Source: Abditibacteriota bacterium | GTDB lineage: Bacteria > Armatimonadota > UBA5829 | Assembly: GCA_017958015.1 (NCBI GenBank) | Contig: JAGDDM010000013.1 | Coordinates: forward strand, 1 to 11,952 | Length of the DNA stretch: 11,952 nt | Direction: 5' to 3' | Part shown: positions 1 through 8,059 of the stretch, piece after piece | How positions within the stretch are numbered: the first letter of the stretch is position 1 | How the letters are laid out: the number at the start of each line of letters is the position of its first letter | Position numbers and translations under genes: made by a program | Notes under the pieces: generated by a model | What the model was told of the DNA's origin: nothing | The model's input: the letters and a program-made list of their open reading frames with translations, nothing else | Databases searched by the model: none

Positions 1-4
1 ATGT

Positions 5-3000
5 ATGTCACTGGGGAAAATTCTGCCGCTTGCCGGCAACATTCCTTCCGTAAAGAAAATACTTGAGGCTGTGGGCGCGGGAACGAAAGTTGTTCAGGCG
101 CAGTCCCTTACCGCGTCCGCCAAGCCTTTTTTGATTGCCGCGGCCCTCGAGAAAACCGGAAAAAGCGCCCTCGTCGTCACCGCCGACAGGGACATGGCGG
201 AGGAGATATACGCCGCCTTGCCGGAGTACGACATCCCGGCGGAAAAAATTCACTTTCTCCCCTCTCCCTCCGCCTTCGTGTTCGAGGACGGCAGACCGGA
301 CTTCGCCACCGTGGGCGAGCGGCTGAAATCTCTCCGGGCAATACACCTCAACGAGCCCGGCACCGTTGTCATCGCCCCCCTTGAGAGCGCCCTCTGTAAA
401 TGCGCCTCGGCGGAGGACATATCTTCCGGCGCGGTGACTCTTGAGGTCGGCGGCGAATGGGACATCGACAAGCTGGCGGAGACCTTCGCCCGCATGGGCT
501 ACGCTCCCGCGGACATCGTTGACAGCCCCGGATTCTTCGCCCGCCGCGGAGGACTCATCGACATCTACCCCCTGGGAGAGGACATGCCGGTCCGAATAGA
601 CTTTTTCGGCGACGAGATAGACAGCGTCCGCCGCTTCGACGGCTCCACCCAGCGCTCCGTGGAGAAAATAAAGAGCGTCCTCGTTCTCCCCACCGCCGAG
701 TGCGCTCCCACATCCCGGGAACTGAAAAAGATTCTGCCCCGGCTCCGCAAAGAGGCGGAAGCTCTGGCGGAGAGTCTCGAGGGCGACGACCGCCGCCGCT
801 GCGAGGAAGGCGTCATGAAGGACATCGCCGAGGCGGAAACCGGTTCCCTCGACCGAATCGACGTCTATCTGCCCTATTTCCGCTCCGGAACGGTGTTCGA
901 TTTCCTCTCCCCGGACACAATGCTCATTCTGGACGAACCGGCCCGGGCCAAGGCTCTGCAGGAGCAGTTCGTGGAGGACTACATCGTCAAAATTCGCTCC
1001 CGGGCCGCCCACGGACTGACGCTGCCGGAATCTCCGGAACGCCACGCCGCCTTTGAGGACGCCGCTCTGCCCGCGGCAAAGAGCCATCAGACCCTTATTC
1101 TCGCCATGCTCCCCCGCACGGTTGCGGAGATTAACCCGGAGGTGGCGGAGGACTTCAAGGCCTCACCCTCGGAGCAGTTCGCGGGACGGGTGGACGCCTT
1201 CGCGGAGCAGCTGCGGACCCGCGCGGAAAACGGCGTCACCACGATTATCGCCTCCAAGCGGGACAAGCGCATTCGGGAGATTCTCACGGAGCAGTCAATA
1301 TATCCCGCGCAGCTTGAGAGCGCGGAAAAGATTATTCCCGGGGTCTACACCGCCCATTCGGGACTGAAGTCCGGCTTCGTGGTGCCCTCCGGGAAGCTGG
1401 CGGTGGTCAGCGACGAGGATATCTTCGGCGCCACAAGAGTCATCCGCCCCCGAAAGGTAAACCGGGAGTCCGTGGCCATATCAAGCGTTTTGGACCTCAA
1501 GGAAGGGGATTTGGTGGTCCACATCAACCACGGCATCGGCTACTACCGGGGCATCCACACCAAAAAGCTGGAACTCGGCGGCGTGGAGCGGGAGTATCTG
1601 CTTTTGGAGTACGCCGGCGGGGACAAACTCTACGTGCCCAGCGAACAGATTGACAGGGTGCAGAAATACATCGGCGCCGGCGAGGACCACCCGCCGAAGG
1701 TCCACAAAATAGGCGGCAGAGAGTGGGCAAAGGCCACAGCCCGGGCCAAGAAGCAGATTGAGGGCATGGCAAAGGAACTGGCGGAGCTGTACGCTTGGCG
1801 GCAGGCTCTGGGAGGCTACTGCTGCGGGCCGGACACCCCCTGGCAGCAGGAACTTGAGTCTTCTTTCCCCTTCAACGAAACCCCCGACCAGTTGGCGGTT
1901 ATAGAAGAAATAAAAAACGACATGCGGTCGCCCCGGGCCATGGACAGACTTGTCTGCGGCGACGTGGGCTACGGCAAAACGGAGGTGGCTCTCCGCACGG
2001 CCTTCAAAATGGTTACCGAGGGCAAGCAGGTGGCTCTTCTGGCCCCCACCACGGTACTGGCGCAGCAGCACTACAAGACTTTCACCGAGCGCATGTCCGC
2101 TTTCCCCATCCGCATCGCGGTGATGTCCCGGTTCCAATCCCGCAAGGAGTTGGCGGAGACCATAGAGCAGCTGAAATACGGCGCCGTTGACATCGTTATC
2201 GGAACCCACCGAATCCTCTCCTCCGACGTGGAGTTCAAGGATTTGGGGCTCCTTATCATCGACGAGGAGCAGCGCTTCGGGGTGCGGCACAAGGAAAAAC
2301 TGAAACAACTCCGCAAAAACGTGGACGTGCTGACTCTGACCGCCACCCCCATTCCCCGAACTCTCCACATGTCACTCACGGGCATACGGGACCTGAGTAT
2401 CATCAGCGACCCGCCGGAGGGCAGAATGCCCATAAAGACTTTCGTGCGTGAGGATGACCCGGAGATTATCAGAGACGCCATTATCAACGAACTTGACCGG
2501 GGCGGACAGGTATTTTTCCTCCACAACCGGGTGCAGGACATCCACTTCATCGGGGAAAATCTGGCGAAACTTGTACCCTACGCCCGCATCGCCATCGCCC
2601 ACGGGCAAATGACGGAAGCGGCGCTGGAGCGGACAATGATGGACTTCTACGAGAACAAGTTCGACGTGCTCCTGTGCACCACCATTATCGAGAACGGCCT
2701 CGACGTGCCCAACGCCAACACCATAATCATCGACGACGCGGACAAGTTGGGTCTGGCTCAGCTCTACCAGCTTCGGGGCAGAGTGGGCCGCTCCCGCCGC
2801 CGGGGCTATGCCTATCTCCTCTTCGACCGCACCAAACCCCTAACGGAGACTGCGGAGCGGCGGCTGGAAACCATTAAAGAGTTCACGGGTCTGGGCAGCG
2901 GCTACCGAATCGCCATGCGGGACCTTGAAATCCGGGGCGCGGGGAACCTTCTGGGCCGGGAGCAGAGCGGTCAGATGTCGGAAATCGGCTTCGAGCTCTA

Positions 3001-3517
3001 CTGCAAACTCCTGGAGAACGCCATATCCCAAATTAAAGGCGAGGCGCCGCCGGAGCCGGATTTGCCCCCGGTGGATTTGCCGGTGGACGCCTACATTCCC
3101 GGCGAGTACATGCAAAACGAGGCCCACAGAATACTTTTCTACAACAAAATCGCTTCCGCCAAGAAGTACGGCGACGTGCGGGCAATCCAAGAGGAGCTGG
3201 AGGACCGCTTCGGCGACCCGCCCAAGCCCGTTTGGAACATGCTGGCGGTTCTGCGTATGCGTATCAAGTGCAAGGAAAACGGCATCGACAACATCGCCCC
3301 GGCTCTGGGGCAGATTCGGGTGAAGTTCGCCCAAGGGGTGCGGCTCACTCCGCAAATTTGCAAGGACATTATGCGGGAGCACCGGCACTGCTTCTGCGAG
3401 CCGGCGAAACTGTCCATCAACCTCCGCTCAACAAGAATAATCGAGGAGGTGGAGGACATGCTTGACGTGCTTGAAAAGGCCTTCCGCCGGGCGAAAAAGG
3501 AATTCGGAGTGGAGTAA
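5..3517 (+). CDS. mfd: Transcription-repair coupling factor Mfd
   Basis: This cytoplasmic DNA translocase displaces RNA polymerase stalled at template lesions and recruits UvrA for nucleotide excision repair. At 1170 residues it has normal family length. The N-terminal third is the UvrB-like UvrA-binding part. Around residues 495-565 lies the CarD-like RNA-polymerase-interacting domain (EGDLVVHINHGIGYYRGI). The translocase motor follows: Walker A GDVGYGKT at 652-659, DEEQ box at 753-756 with RFGV after it, and helicase motif VI QLRGRVGRS at 922-930. The end is a TRCF C-terminal domain. All motor motifs are intact. The ATG at position 5 gives a family-like N-terminus, but only four upstream bases are visible, so neither a ribosome site nor a slightly earlier start can be judged. 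The stop TAA shares its last A with the ligA ATG, so the two are almost certainly co-translated. Confidence 0.97.
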   Translation: MSLGKILPLAGNIPSVKKILEAVGAGTKVVQAQSLTASAKPFLIAAALEKTGKSALVVTADRDMAEEIYAALPEYDIPAEKIHFLPSPSAFVFEDGRPDFATVGERLKSLRAIHLNEPGTVVIAPLESALCKCASAEDISSGAVTLEVGGEWDIDKLAETFARMGYAPADIVDSPGFFARRGGLIDIYPLGEDMPVRIDFFGDEIDSVRRFDGSTQRSVEKIKSVLVLPTAECAPTSRELKKILPRLRKEAEALAESLEGDDRRRCEEGVMKDIAEAETGSLDRIDVYLPYFRSGTVFDFLSPDTMLILDEPARAKALQEQFVEDYIVKIRSRAAHGLTLPESPERHAAFEDAALPAAKSHQTLILAMLPRTVAEINPEVAEDFKASPSEQFAGRVDAFAEQLRTRAENGVTTIIASKRDKRIREILTEQSIYPAQLESAEKIIPGVYTAHSGLKSGFVVPSGKLAVVSDEDIFGATRVIRPRKVNRESVAISSVLDLKEGDLVVHINHGIGYYRGIHTKKLELGGVEREYLLLEYAGGDKLYVPSEQIDRVQKYIGAGEDHPPKVHKIGGREWAKATARAKKQIEGMAKELAELYAWRQALGGYCCGPDTPWQQELESSFPFNETPDQLAVIEEIKNDMRSPRAMDRLVCGDVGYGKTEVALRTAFKMVTEGKQVALLAPTTVLAQQHYKTFTERMSAFPIRIAVMSRFQSRKELAETIEQLKYGAVDIVIGTHRILSSDVEFKDLGLLIIDEEQRFGVRHKEKLKQLRKNVDVLTLTATPIPRTLHMSLTGIRDLSIISDPPEGRMPIKTFVREDDPEIIRDAIINELDRGGQVFFLHNRVQDIHFIGENLAKLVPYARIAIAHGQMTEAALERTMMDFYENKFDVLLCTTIIENGLDVPNANTIIIDDADKLGLAQLYQLRGRVGRSRRRGYAYLLFDRTKPLTETAERRLETIKEFTGLGSGYRIAMRDLEIRGAGNLLGREQSGQMSEIGFELYCKLLENAISQIKGEAPPEPDLPPVDLPVDAYIPGEYMQNEAHRILFYNKIASAKKYGDVRAIQEELEDRFGDPPKPVWNMLAVLRMRIKCKENGIDNIAPALGQIRVKFAQGVRLTPQICKDIMREHRHCFCEPAKLSINLRSTRIIEEVEDMLDVLEKAFRRAKKEFGVE

Positions 3518-5550
3518 TGGATATCGAAAAGCGTATAGAAGAACTTAAAGAAGAAATAAACCGGGCCAACTATCTTTACTACGTTAAGGACATGCCCACC
3601 ATCTCCGACGAGCGGTACGACAAACTCATGCGGGAGCTTGAGAAGTTGGAAGCGGAGAACCCGGAACTCGCCACCGACGACTCCCCCACGAAGCGGGTTG
3701 GCAGCGAGGTGCGCTCCGAACTGCCGCCCCATGAGCACAAGTCCCCCATGCTGTCCCTGGCAAACGCCTTTTCCGAGGATGAGCTGCGGGACTTCGACCG
3801 GCGGTGCCGCAAACTCCTGGGTCTCGACGAAAAGGAGCCCATAGAGTATATGTGCGAGCCCAAACTCGACGGTCTGGCGGTGTCCTTGGAGTACTCCGGA
3901 GGCGTGTTGAGAGCGGGAGCCACCAGAGGCGACGGCAGCGTGGGCGAGGACATCACCCCCAACGTCCGCACCATCCGCACGGTGCCCCTGCGAATCCACC
4001 GAGCCGAGGACATAGACGTGCGGGGCGAGGTCATCATCACATACAAAGATTTCGAGACCCTGAACGAGCGGCGGGAAATATCCGGGGAGCCCACCTTCGC
4101 CAACTGCCGGAACGCCGCCGCCGGATCCCTGCGTCAACTTGATTCCAAAATAACCGCGGAGCGGAAGCTCACCATGTTCGCCTACGCCGTGGGGGACAAG
4201 AACATGTTCCCCAGCCAGAGCGAACTCCTCAAGGCCCTCGCCGATTTGGGTTTCAACGTGAGCCCCCATAATCGGTTGGCGATGGGCATCGACGAGGTTA
4301 TTAAGTACGTAAACGACTGGGCGGAAACCCGGGAGACCCTTGAGTACGACACCGACGGCATGGTGATAAAGGTAAACGACGCGGCAAGGCAAATTGAGAT
4401 AGGCGAGTTGAGCCGCTCCCCCCGCTGGGCAATCGCCTACAAATATCCGCCGAAGACAATCGAAACCACGTTGAACGACATCACCGTTCAGGTGGGCAGA
4501 ACCGGGGTTCTCACTCCCGTGGCGGAGCTTGAGCCGGTGCGGATAGGCGGCGTCACCGTGTCCCGGGCCACACTCCACAACCAGAGCGAAATCACCCGCA
4601 AGGACATCCGCGTCGGCGACACCGTGGTTGTCCGCCGGGCCGGTGAGGTTATCCCCGAAGTGGTGGAAGTTGTCACCTCCAAGCGCAAGCCCGACTCCGA
4701 GCCCTACAGGATTCCCCACACATGTCCCGTCTGCGGCGCCCCCGCGGAACGTCGGAACGACGAAGCGGTTCTGCGGTGCACCGGCGTGAACTGCCCGGCG
4801 AAACTCAAAGAGCGTGTGCGCCACTTCGCGTCCCGGGCGGCCCTGGACATTGAGGGCTTCGGCGCTTCCGTAGCGGAAAAATCCGTGGATTCCGGCCTCG
4901 TCGCCACCCTCGTGGACATTTACAACCTGACAACAGACAAGATTTTGACTCTCGATAAAATGGCGGAGAAGTCGGCGGCGAATCTGAAGGCGGCAATAGA
5001 GAAATCAAAGTCCGCCCCTCTCCACCGGCTGATTTTCGCCCTGGGAATCCCCAACATCGGGGAGAAAACCGCCCGAATTCTCGCCGAAAAATACCTCTCC
5101 ATGGACGCTTTGTCGCAGGCTCCGGAGGAGGATTTGGCGGAGATAGACGACGTGGGCCCCGTAACCGCGGAGTCCGTGCGCCGCTTCTTCGATGACCCCA
5201 AAACCGCCGAACTCATCGCGGAACTCAAAAAAGCCGGTGTGAACATGACCGCCGAGAAAACCGAGGCCGCCGAGGGATATTTCGCCGGCAAGACCGTGGT
5301 TTTCACCGGCTCCATGACGCTGATGACCCGGCAGGAAGCAAAGGAAATCGTGACGAAACAGGGCGGCAAAGCCACCGACAGCGTGTCCAAAAACACGGAT
5401 TTGGTGGTGGCCGGGGAAAACGCCGGTTCCAAACTGGAAAAAGCGAACAAGTTGGGCGTTAAGGTCATCACCGAGGAGGAATTCGCCGCCCTCTTGGGGG
5501 ATAAAGAGGATGAACCCGAATCCGACGGTATTCAGGGGACGCTGTTTTGA
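3517..5550 (+). CDS. ligA: NAD-dependent DNA ligase LigA
   Basis: This enzyme seals nicks in duplex DNA using NAD+, in replication and repair. It has 677 residues, the usual length. The N-terminal NMN-binding domain Ia shows YLYYVKDMPTISDERYD at about 19-35. The adenylation motif KLDG places the catalytic lysine at K116. An OB fold follows, then a four-cysteine zinc finger (C403, C406, C421, C426), helix-hairpin-helix repeats at about 500-580, and a C-terminal BRCT domain from about 588 to 665 (GKTVVFTGSM). Every expected domain is present. After the BRCT domain comes an acidic tail ending in QGTLF, which resembles a sliding-clamp-binding pentapeptide. The start overlaps the mfd stop by one base. 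The last codons also carry the ribosome site and TTG start of the next gene. Confidence 0.97.
   Translation: MDIEKRIEELKEEINRANYLYYVKDMPTISDERYDKLMRELEKLEAENPELATDDSPTKRVGSEVRSELPPHEHKSPMLSLANAFSEDELRDFDRRCRKLLGLDEKEPIEYMCEPKLDGLAVSLEYSGGVLRAGATRGDGSVGEDITPNVRTIRTVPLRIHRAEDIDVRGEVIITYKDFETLNERREISGEPTFANCRNAAAGSLRQLDSKITAERKLTMFAYAVGDKNMFPSQSELLKALADLGFNVSPHNRLAMGIDEVIKYVNDWAETRETLEYDTDGMVIKVNDAARQIEIGELSRSPRWAIAYKYPPKTIETTLNDITVQVGRTGVLTPVAELEPVRIGGVTVSRATLHNQSEITRKDIRVGDTVVVRRAGEVIPEVVEVVTSKRKPDSEPYRIPHTCPVCGAPAERRNDEAVLRCTGVNCPAKLKERVRHFASRAALDIEGFGASVAEKSVDSGLVATLVDIYNLTTDKILTLDKMAEKSAANLKAAIEKSKSAPLHRLIFALGIPNIGEKTARILAEKYLSMDALSQAPEEDLAEIDDVGPVTAESVRRFFDDPKTAELIAELKKAGVNMTAEKTEAAEGYFAGKTVVFTGSMTLMTRQEAKEIVTKQGGKATDSVSKNTDLVVAGENAGSKLEKANKLGVKVITEEEFAALLGDKEDEPESDGIQGTLF
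5534..5549 (+). promoter_or_regulatory. Ribosome binding site and TTG start of the VanZ-like gene inside ligA
   Basis: AGGGGA (5534-5539) lies 7 bases before a TTG (5547-5549). The TTG overlaps the ligA stop TGA (5548-5550). This spacing supports TTG as the real start. The same bases encode the last residues of LigA (QGTLF). Confidence 0.7.
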
Positions 5551-5918
5551 AGTATCTTAAATGGCTTCCGGCGCTGGCGGTTGCCGGGCTCATATTCTTC
5601 TTCTCCTCCCAGCCCAAGTTGGACAAGTTCGATCCCATGGGAGTCCTCACATGGGACAAGGCGGTACACTTTATCGCCTACTTCACGCTGGCGGCGGCGG
5701 TGTTTGTCGCCGAGCGTCACAGGGGCAAAGTTTTCGGTATCACCGCCCTCTACGGGCTCACGGACGAGATACATCAAAGTTTCGTGCCGGGGCGCAGCTG
5801 CGACTTGCTCGACCTTGCGGCCGACTGCTGCGGCGCGGCGCTGCTTATAATCACAATACACCTATGGAGGCTTACAAATGAGCGAAGAAAAAAAGGAACA
5901 AAAGATTCCGGAGCTTAA
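5547..5918 (+). CDS. VanZ-like family membrane protein
   Basis: This is a small integral membrane protein of the VanZ-like family, 123 residues. The family takes its name from a teicoplanin-resistance accessory protein, but most members have no known role and nothing here indicates resistance. Hydrophobic segments lie at about 6-20, 38-55, 65-75 and 95-108. Two diagnostic VanZ blocks are present: DKAVHFIAYFTLA (about 36-48) and YGLTDEIHQSFVPGR (about 70-84), the latter followed by DLLDLAAD. The TTG start is chosen because a good ribosome site precedes it, the N-terminus MKYLKWLPALAV is a natural membrane start, and it overlaps the ligA stop by 4 bases. The 3' end overlaps the next gene by 41 bases in another frame. 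The basic tail NERRKKGTKD fits a cytoplasmic end under the positive-inside rule. The function is unknown. Confidence 0.88.
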   Translation: MKYLKWLPALAVAGLIFFFSSQPKLDKFDPMGVLTWDKAVHFIAYFTLAAAVFVAERHRGKVFGITALYGLTDEIHQSFVPGRSCDLLDLAADCCGAALLIITIHLWRLTNERRKKGTKDSGA

Positions 5919-6159
5919 CATCTACAACGAGCTGACGGTTATATCCGCCGCCCTGTCCCAGATGGCCATGTGCCTTATGGGCATACAGCTCATCCCCGGT
6001 CAGAAGGAGATGAAGGTGGACATGGAGCAGGCGAAGGTGGCCATCGACGCGGTGGATTTTTTGGTTAAACAGATAGAACCCAAGCTGGCGCCGGAACAAG
6101 TGAAGGAGTTTCATCGTATTATAACCGACTTGCAACTCAACTACGCCAAACGGAAATAA
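5878..6159 (+). CDS. DUF1844 family protein
   Basis: This small soluble protein of 93 residues matches the conserved DUF1844 family, whose molecular role is not established. The family pattern is visible: an N-terminal helix with hydrophobic spacing, then LMGIQLIPGQ, VDMEQAKVAIDAVDFLV and a terminal helix beginning LAPEQVKEF and ending in LQLNY. It starts inside the VanZ-like gene, 41 bases before that gene's stop. GGAGG (5866-5870), 7 bases before the ATG, supports independent initiation. The N-terminus is highly charged (SEEKKEQK) and there is no signal peptide. From its overlap it belongs to the mfd-ligA cluster, but this does not prove a repair role. Confidence 0.85.
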   Translation: MSEEKKEQKIPELNIYNELTVISAALSQMAMCLMGIQLIPGQKEMKVDMEQAKVAIDAVDFLVKQIEPKLAPEQVKEFHRIITDLQLNYAKRK

Positions 6160-6213
6160 ACCCGCTTTCCTTGCGTCAATATACCCGACACTACTCGAAA
6201 GGAACATGAGACA

Positions 6214-6957
6214 ATGAAAAAGACAATCATCGCGGTTCTCGCCGCACTCACCCTCATCATCGCCTCTTCCGCTCTTCAGGCGGCGGTCACCTCCGCCCAG
6301 CTCTTGGAGAAAGTGAAGAAAGCGGAAGCCAAGTTCTCCGACGTTCAGGCCGACATGGTCATGAGCGAGGTGAACAAGAAGAACGTGAAAAACTTCGACA
6401 CCGGCTACGGCATTCTCCTGAGCCTCACCAAGGCGAAGATGGCCTACAAGAAGCCCGGCATGTTCTACGCCACCGGCCTTCTGGACGGCATCAAGTTCAA
6501 ATCTATCCAGAACGGCAAGGTCCGCAAGGACTCCGGCGCCGGCATCAACAAAAAGACCAACGTTGCCGACAACCCCGGCAAAGGCACCGACTGTCTGGAT
6601 CTGGGCTTCCTCTGCTCCTCCCTCTGGACCGACAACAACGTCACCGTCGTCAGTCAGAACGGCAACGTGGCGGAAGTGAAGTTCGTGTCCAAAAAGGAAA
6701 AAGCGGGCAGCAAGCGCAAGGAGCTGGTCTGGGTGGACGTCACCAACCTGGCGATTTCCAAAAAGGAACATTACAGCAGCGACGGCACCATGAAGACCCG
6801 CGCCACCTTCGCCGAGCACAAGGCCCTTGTCCCCGGACTGCCCATCGGCTCCAAAGCCACAATCTTCGGCAAGAACAACGCCAAACTGGGCGTTATCACC
6901 TACACCAATCTCAAGGTGAACAACGGCCTCAAGGCGGAGATGTTCGCGATTAAATAG
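6214..6957 (+). CDS. LolA-like exported protein (outer-membrane lipoprotein sorting family)
   Basis: This is a predicted periplasmic protein of 247 residues. It has a clear Sec signal peptide (MKKTIIAVLAALTLIIAS, cleavage near residue 23) with no lipobox cysteine. The mature part begins with a helix, EKVKKAEAKFSDVQADMVMS, followed by alternating short beta strands. This is the arrangement of LolA/LolB-fold proteins, in which an unclosed beta barrel binds lipoprotein acyl chains. Later blocks (VWVDVTNLAISKKEHYSSDG, VITYTNLKVNNGLKAEMF) fit the sorting-protein family. The assignment rests on architecture rather than a strict motif, so it could be another LolA-fold carrier. Fifty-four bases separate it from the DUF1844 gene. 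AAAGGA (6198-6203) serves as ribosome site, 10 bases before the ATG. It is probably the last gene of the cluster, as a terminator follows. Confidence 0.7.
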   Translation: MKKTIIAVLAALTLIIASSALQAAVTSAQLLEKVKKAEAKFSDVQADMVMSEVNKKNVKNFDTGYGILLSLTKAKMAYKKPGMFYATGLLDGIKFKSIQNGKVRKDSGAGINKKTNVADNPGKGTDCLDLGFLCSSLWTDNNVTVVSQNGNVAEVKFVSKKEKAGSKRKELVWVDVTNLAISKKEHYSSDGTMKTRATFAEHKALVPGLPIGSKATIFGKNNAKLGVITYTNLKVNNGLKAEMFAIK

Positions 6958-6982
6958 CGCGCGGCCGCGCCACCGAATAACC

Positions 6983-7014
6983 GAGCCCCTGCCCCACGGC
7001 AAGGGCTCTTTCTT
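6983..7014 (+). terminator. Rho-independent terminator after the LolA-like gene
   Basis: GAGCCC and GGGCTC (6983-6988 with 7003-7008) pair around inner arms TGCC/GGCA with one mismatch and a short loop. TTTCTT follows. It closes the mfd-to-LolA cluster. Confidence 0.8.
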
Positions 7015-7025
7015 ATAACCTGTTA

Positions 7026-7054
7026 TTGCGTCTCCGCCCCGGATGTGGTAAAAT
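7026..7054 (+). promoter_or_regulatory. Probable housekeeping sigma promoter for mrp
   Basis: TTGCGT (7026-7031) and TAAAAT (7049-7054) are separated by exactly 17 bases. They lie just after a terminator and 58 bases before the mrp ATG. The -10 hexamer is identical to the one upstream of the GH3 gene. Confidence 0.65.
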
Positions 7055-7112
7055 TCAGTAGATACTTAGGGCCGATACCCCCGGGGCAGCCGGTCCGAGA
7101 AAGGAAAGCAAA

Positions 7113-7967
7113 ATGGCAGACCATTGCGAAGGATGCAGCGGCGAGAACTGCGAAGGTTGCGCGAACGCCGCTCAGCAGATGGAAGAAGAGATGAAAAAAG
7201 TCCGCGAGCAGGCGGATATGATTAAGAATGTGATAGTGGTTATGTCCGGCAAGGGCGGCGTCGGCAAGAGCACCGTGGCGGTGAACCTGGCCGTGTCCCT
7301 GTCGCTGGCGGGCAAAGACGTGGGTATTCTGGACGTTGACGTCCACGGTCCCTCCGTTCCCAAGCTCCTGAAGATTCAGGACGCGGACATCAAGTCCGAC
7401 GGCGAGAAGATTATCCCGGCGGAAGTGGGCAACCTTAAGGTCATGTCCGTGGGTCTCGTCACCGCCGACAGAGACGAAGCCATCATCTGGCGGGGTCCGC
7501 TTAAGTACAACATCATCAAGCAGTTCATCGGCGACGTGCGCTGGGGCAACCTCGATTACCTCATCATCGACTGCCCGCCCGGCACCGGCGACGAAGTTCT
7601 CTCCGTCATACAGCTTCTGGGCACCGTTCGGGGCGCTGTGGTTGTCACCACTCCCCAGGACATCGCCACCTACGACGTGAGAAAGTCCGTCAGCTTCTGC
7701 CGCAAACTGAACGTTGAGGTTCTGGGCGTTGTGGAGAACATGAGCGGATTCGTCTGCCCCCACTGCGGCGAAGTCACCGAGATTTTCAAGAGCGGCGGCG
7801 GCGAGCAGATGGCAAAGGAAATGGGCGTGAAGTTCCTGGGGAAGATCCCTCTGGACCCGGACATCGCCTCCTCCTCCGACGACGGCACGCCCTACGTGTT
7901 CAGATTCACCAAGGCGCCCACGGCGAAGATAATCGAGGAAGTTTTCAAACCCATTAAGGATTTGTAA
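7113..7967 (+). CDS. mrp: Mrp/NBP35-type iron-sulfur cluster carrier ATPase
   Basis: This cytoplasmic P-loop ATPase (Mrp/ApbC/NBP35 family) assembles or carries Fe-S clusters to target proteins, normally as a dimer with a bridging 4Fe-4S cluster. It has 284 residues. The deviant Walker A motif GKGGVGKS is at 46-53, DVDVHGPSVPK is at about 74-84, and the IIDCPPGTGDE signature of this family is at about 151-161. The cluster-binding CPHC places cysteines at 215 and 218. A short N-terminal extension has four further cysteines (C5, C8, C13, C16) in a CEGC-x4-CEGC pattern, recalling the N-terminal cluster site of NBP35 proteins. The long bacterial Mrp N-terminal DUF59 domain is absent. Ribosome site AAAGGA (7100-7105) lies 7 bases before the ATG. 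The gene has its own promoter and terminator. Confidence 0.95.
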   Translation: MADHCEGCSGENCEGCANAAQQMEEEMKKVREQADMIKNVIVVMSGKGGVGKSTVAVNLAVSLSLAGKDVGILDVDVHGPSVPKLLKIQDADIKSDGEKIIPAEVGNLKVMSVGLVTADRDEAIIWRGPLKYNIIKQFIGDVRWGNLDYLIIDCPPGTGDEVLSVIQLLGTVRGAVVVTTPQDIATYDVRKSVSFCRKLNVEVLGVVENMSGFVCPHCGEVTEIFKSGGGEQMAKEMGVKFLGKIPLDPDIASSSDDGTPYVFRFTKAPTAKIIEEVFKPIKDL

Positions 7968-7973
7968 AAAATC

Positions 7974-7997
7974 AGGCTCCGAAAGGAGCCTTTTTTT
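7974..7997 (+). terminator. Strong rho-independent terminator after mrp
   Basis: A perfect 7-bp stem AGGCTCC/GGAGCCT (7974-7980 with 7985-7991) has a GAAA tetraloop and runs into seven T's (7991-7997). It starts seven bases after the mrp stop. Confidence 0.93.
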
Positions 7998-8010
7998 GGG
8001 CCGCGGCTTG

Positions 8011-8040
8011 TTGACACCTATCCGGAAAATAGGCTAAAAT
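8011..8040 (+). promoter_or_regulatory. Near-consensus promoter for the GH3 gene
   Basis: TTGACA (8011-8016), a perfect -35 box, is followed by an 18-base spacer and TAAAAT (8035-8040). The ATG at 8039 overlaps this -10 box, so transcripts from this promoter would start downstream of it. This supports the start at 8060. No operator-like palindrome was seen. Confidence 0.82.
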
Positions 8041-8059
8041 GAATTCGGAGGACATACTT

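Noticed and set aside
8..1087. Minus-strand open frame of 359 codons opposite the mfd 5' half
   Set aside because: It is an antisense shadow of a conserved Mfd reading frame, without recognisable motifs.
3139..4824. Minus-strand open frame of 561 codons opposite mfd/ligA
   Set aside because: The translation is low-complexity Gly/Val/His/Leu with no family motif. It is a typical antisense shadow in GC-rich DNA, and ligA on the other strand is unmistakable.
5547..5918. VanZ-like gene read as an antibiotic-resistance determinant
   Set aside because: Only the domain is shared. There is no vanHAX-type ligase or dehydrogenase set here, and most VanZ-like proteins are not linked to glycopeptide resistance.
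6959..6970. Perfect GC palindrome GCGCGGCCGCGC after the LolA-like stop
   Set aside because: It has no loop bases and no following T-run, so it is a poor terminator. The hairpin at 6983 is the better one. Chance is plausible in GC-rich sequence.
5872..7002. Minus-strand open frame of 376 codons opposite the DUF1844 and LolA-like genes
   Set aside because: It spans two recognisable rightward genes and the gap between them, and has no motif of its own.
8039..8059. Earlier ATG that would add MNSEDIL to the GH3 protein
   Set aside because: It overlaps the -10 box of the near-consensus promoter, has no ribosome site and would bury the signal peptide. The ATG at 8060 has GGAGG 8 bases upstream.
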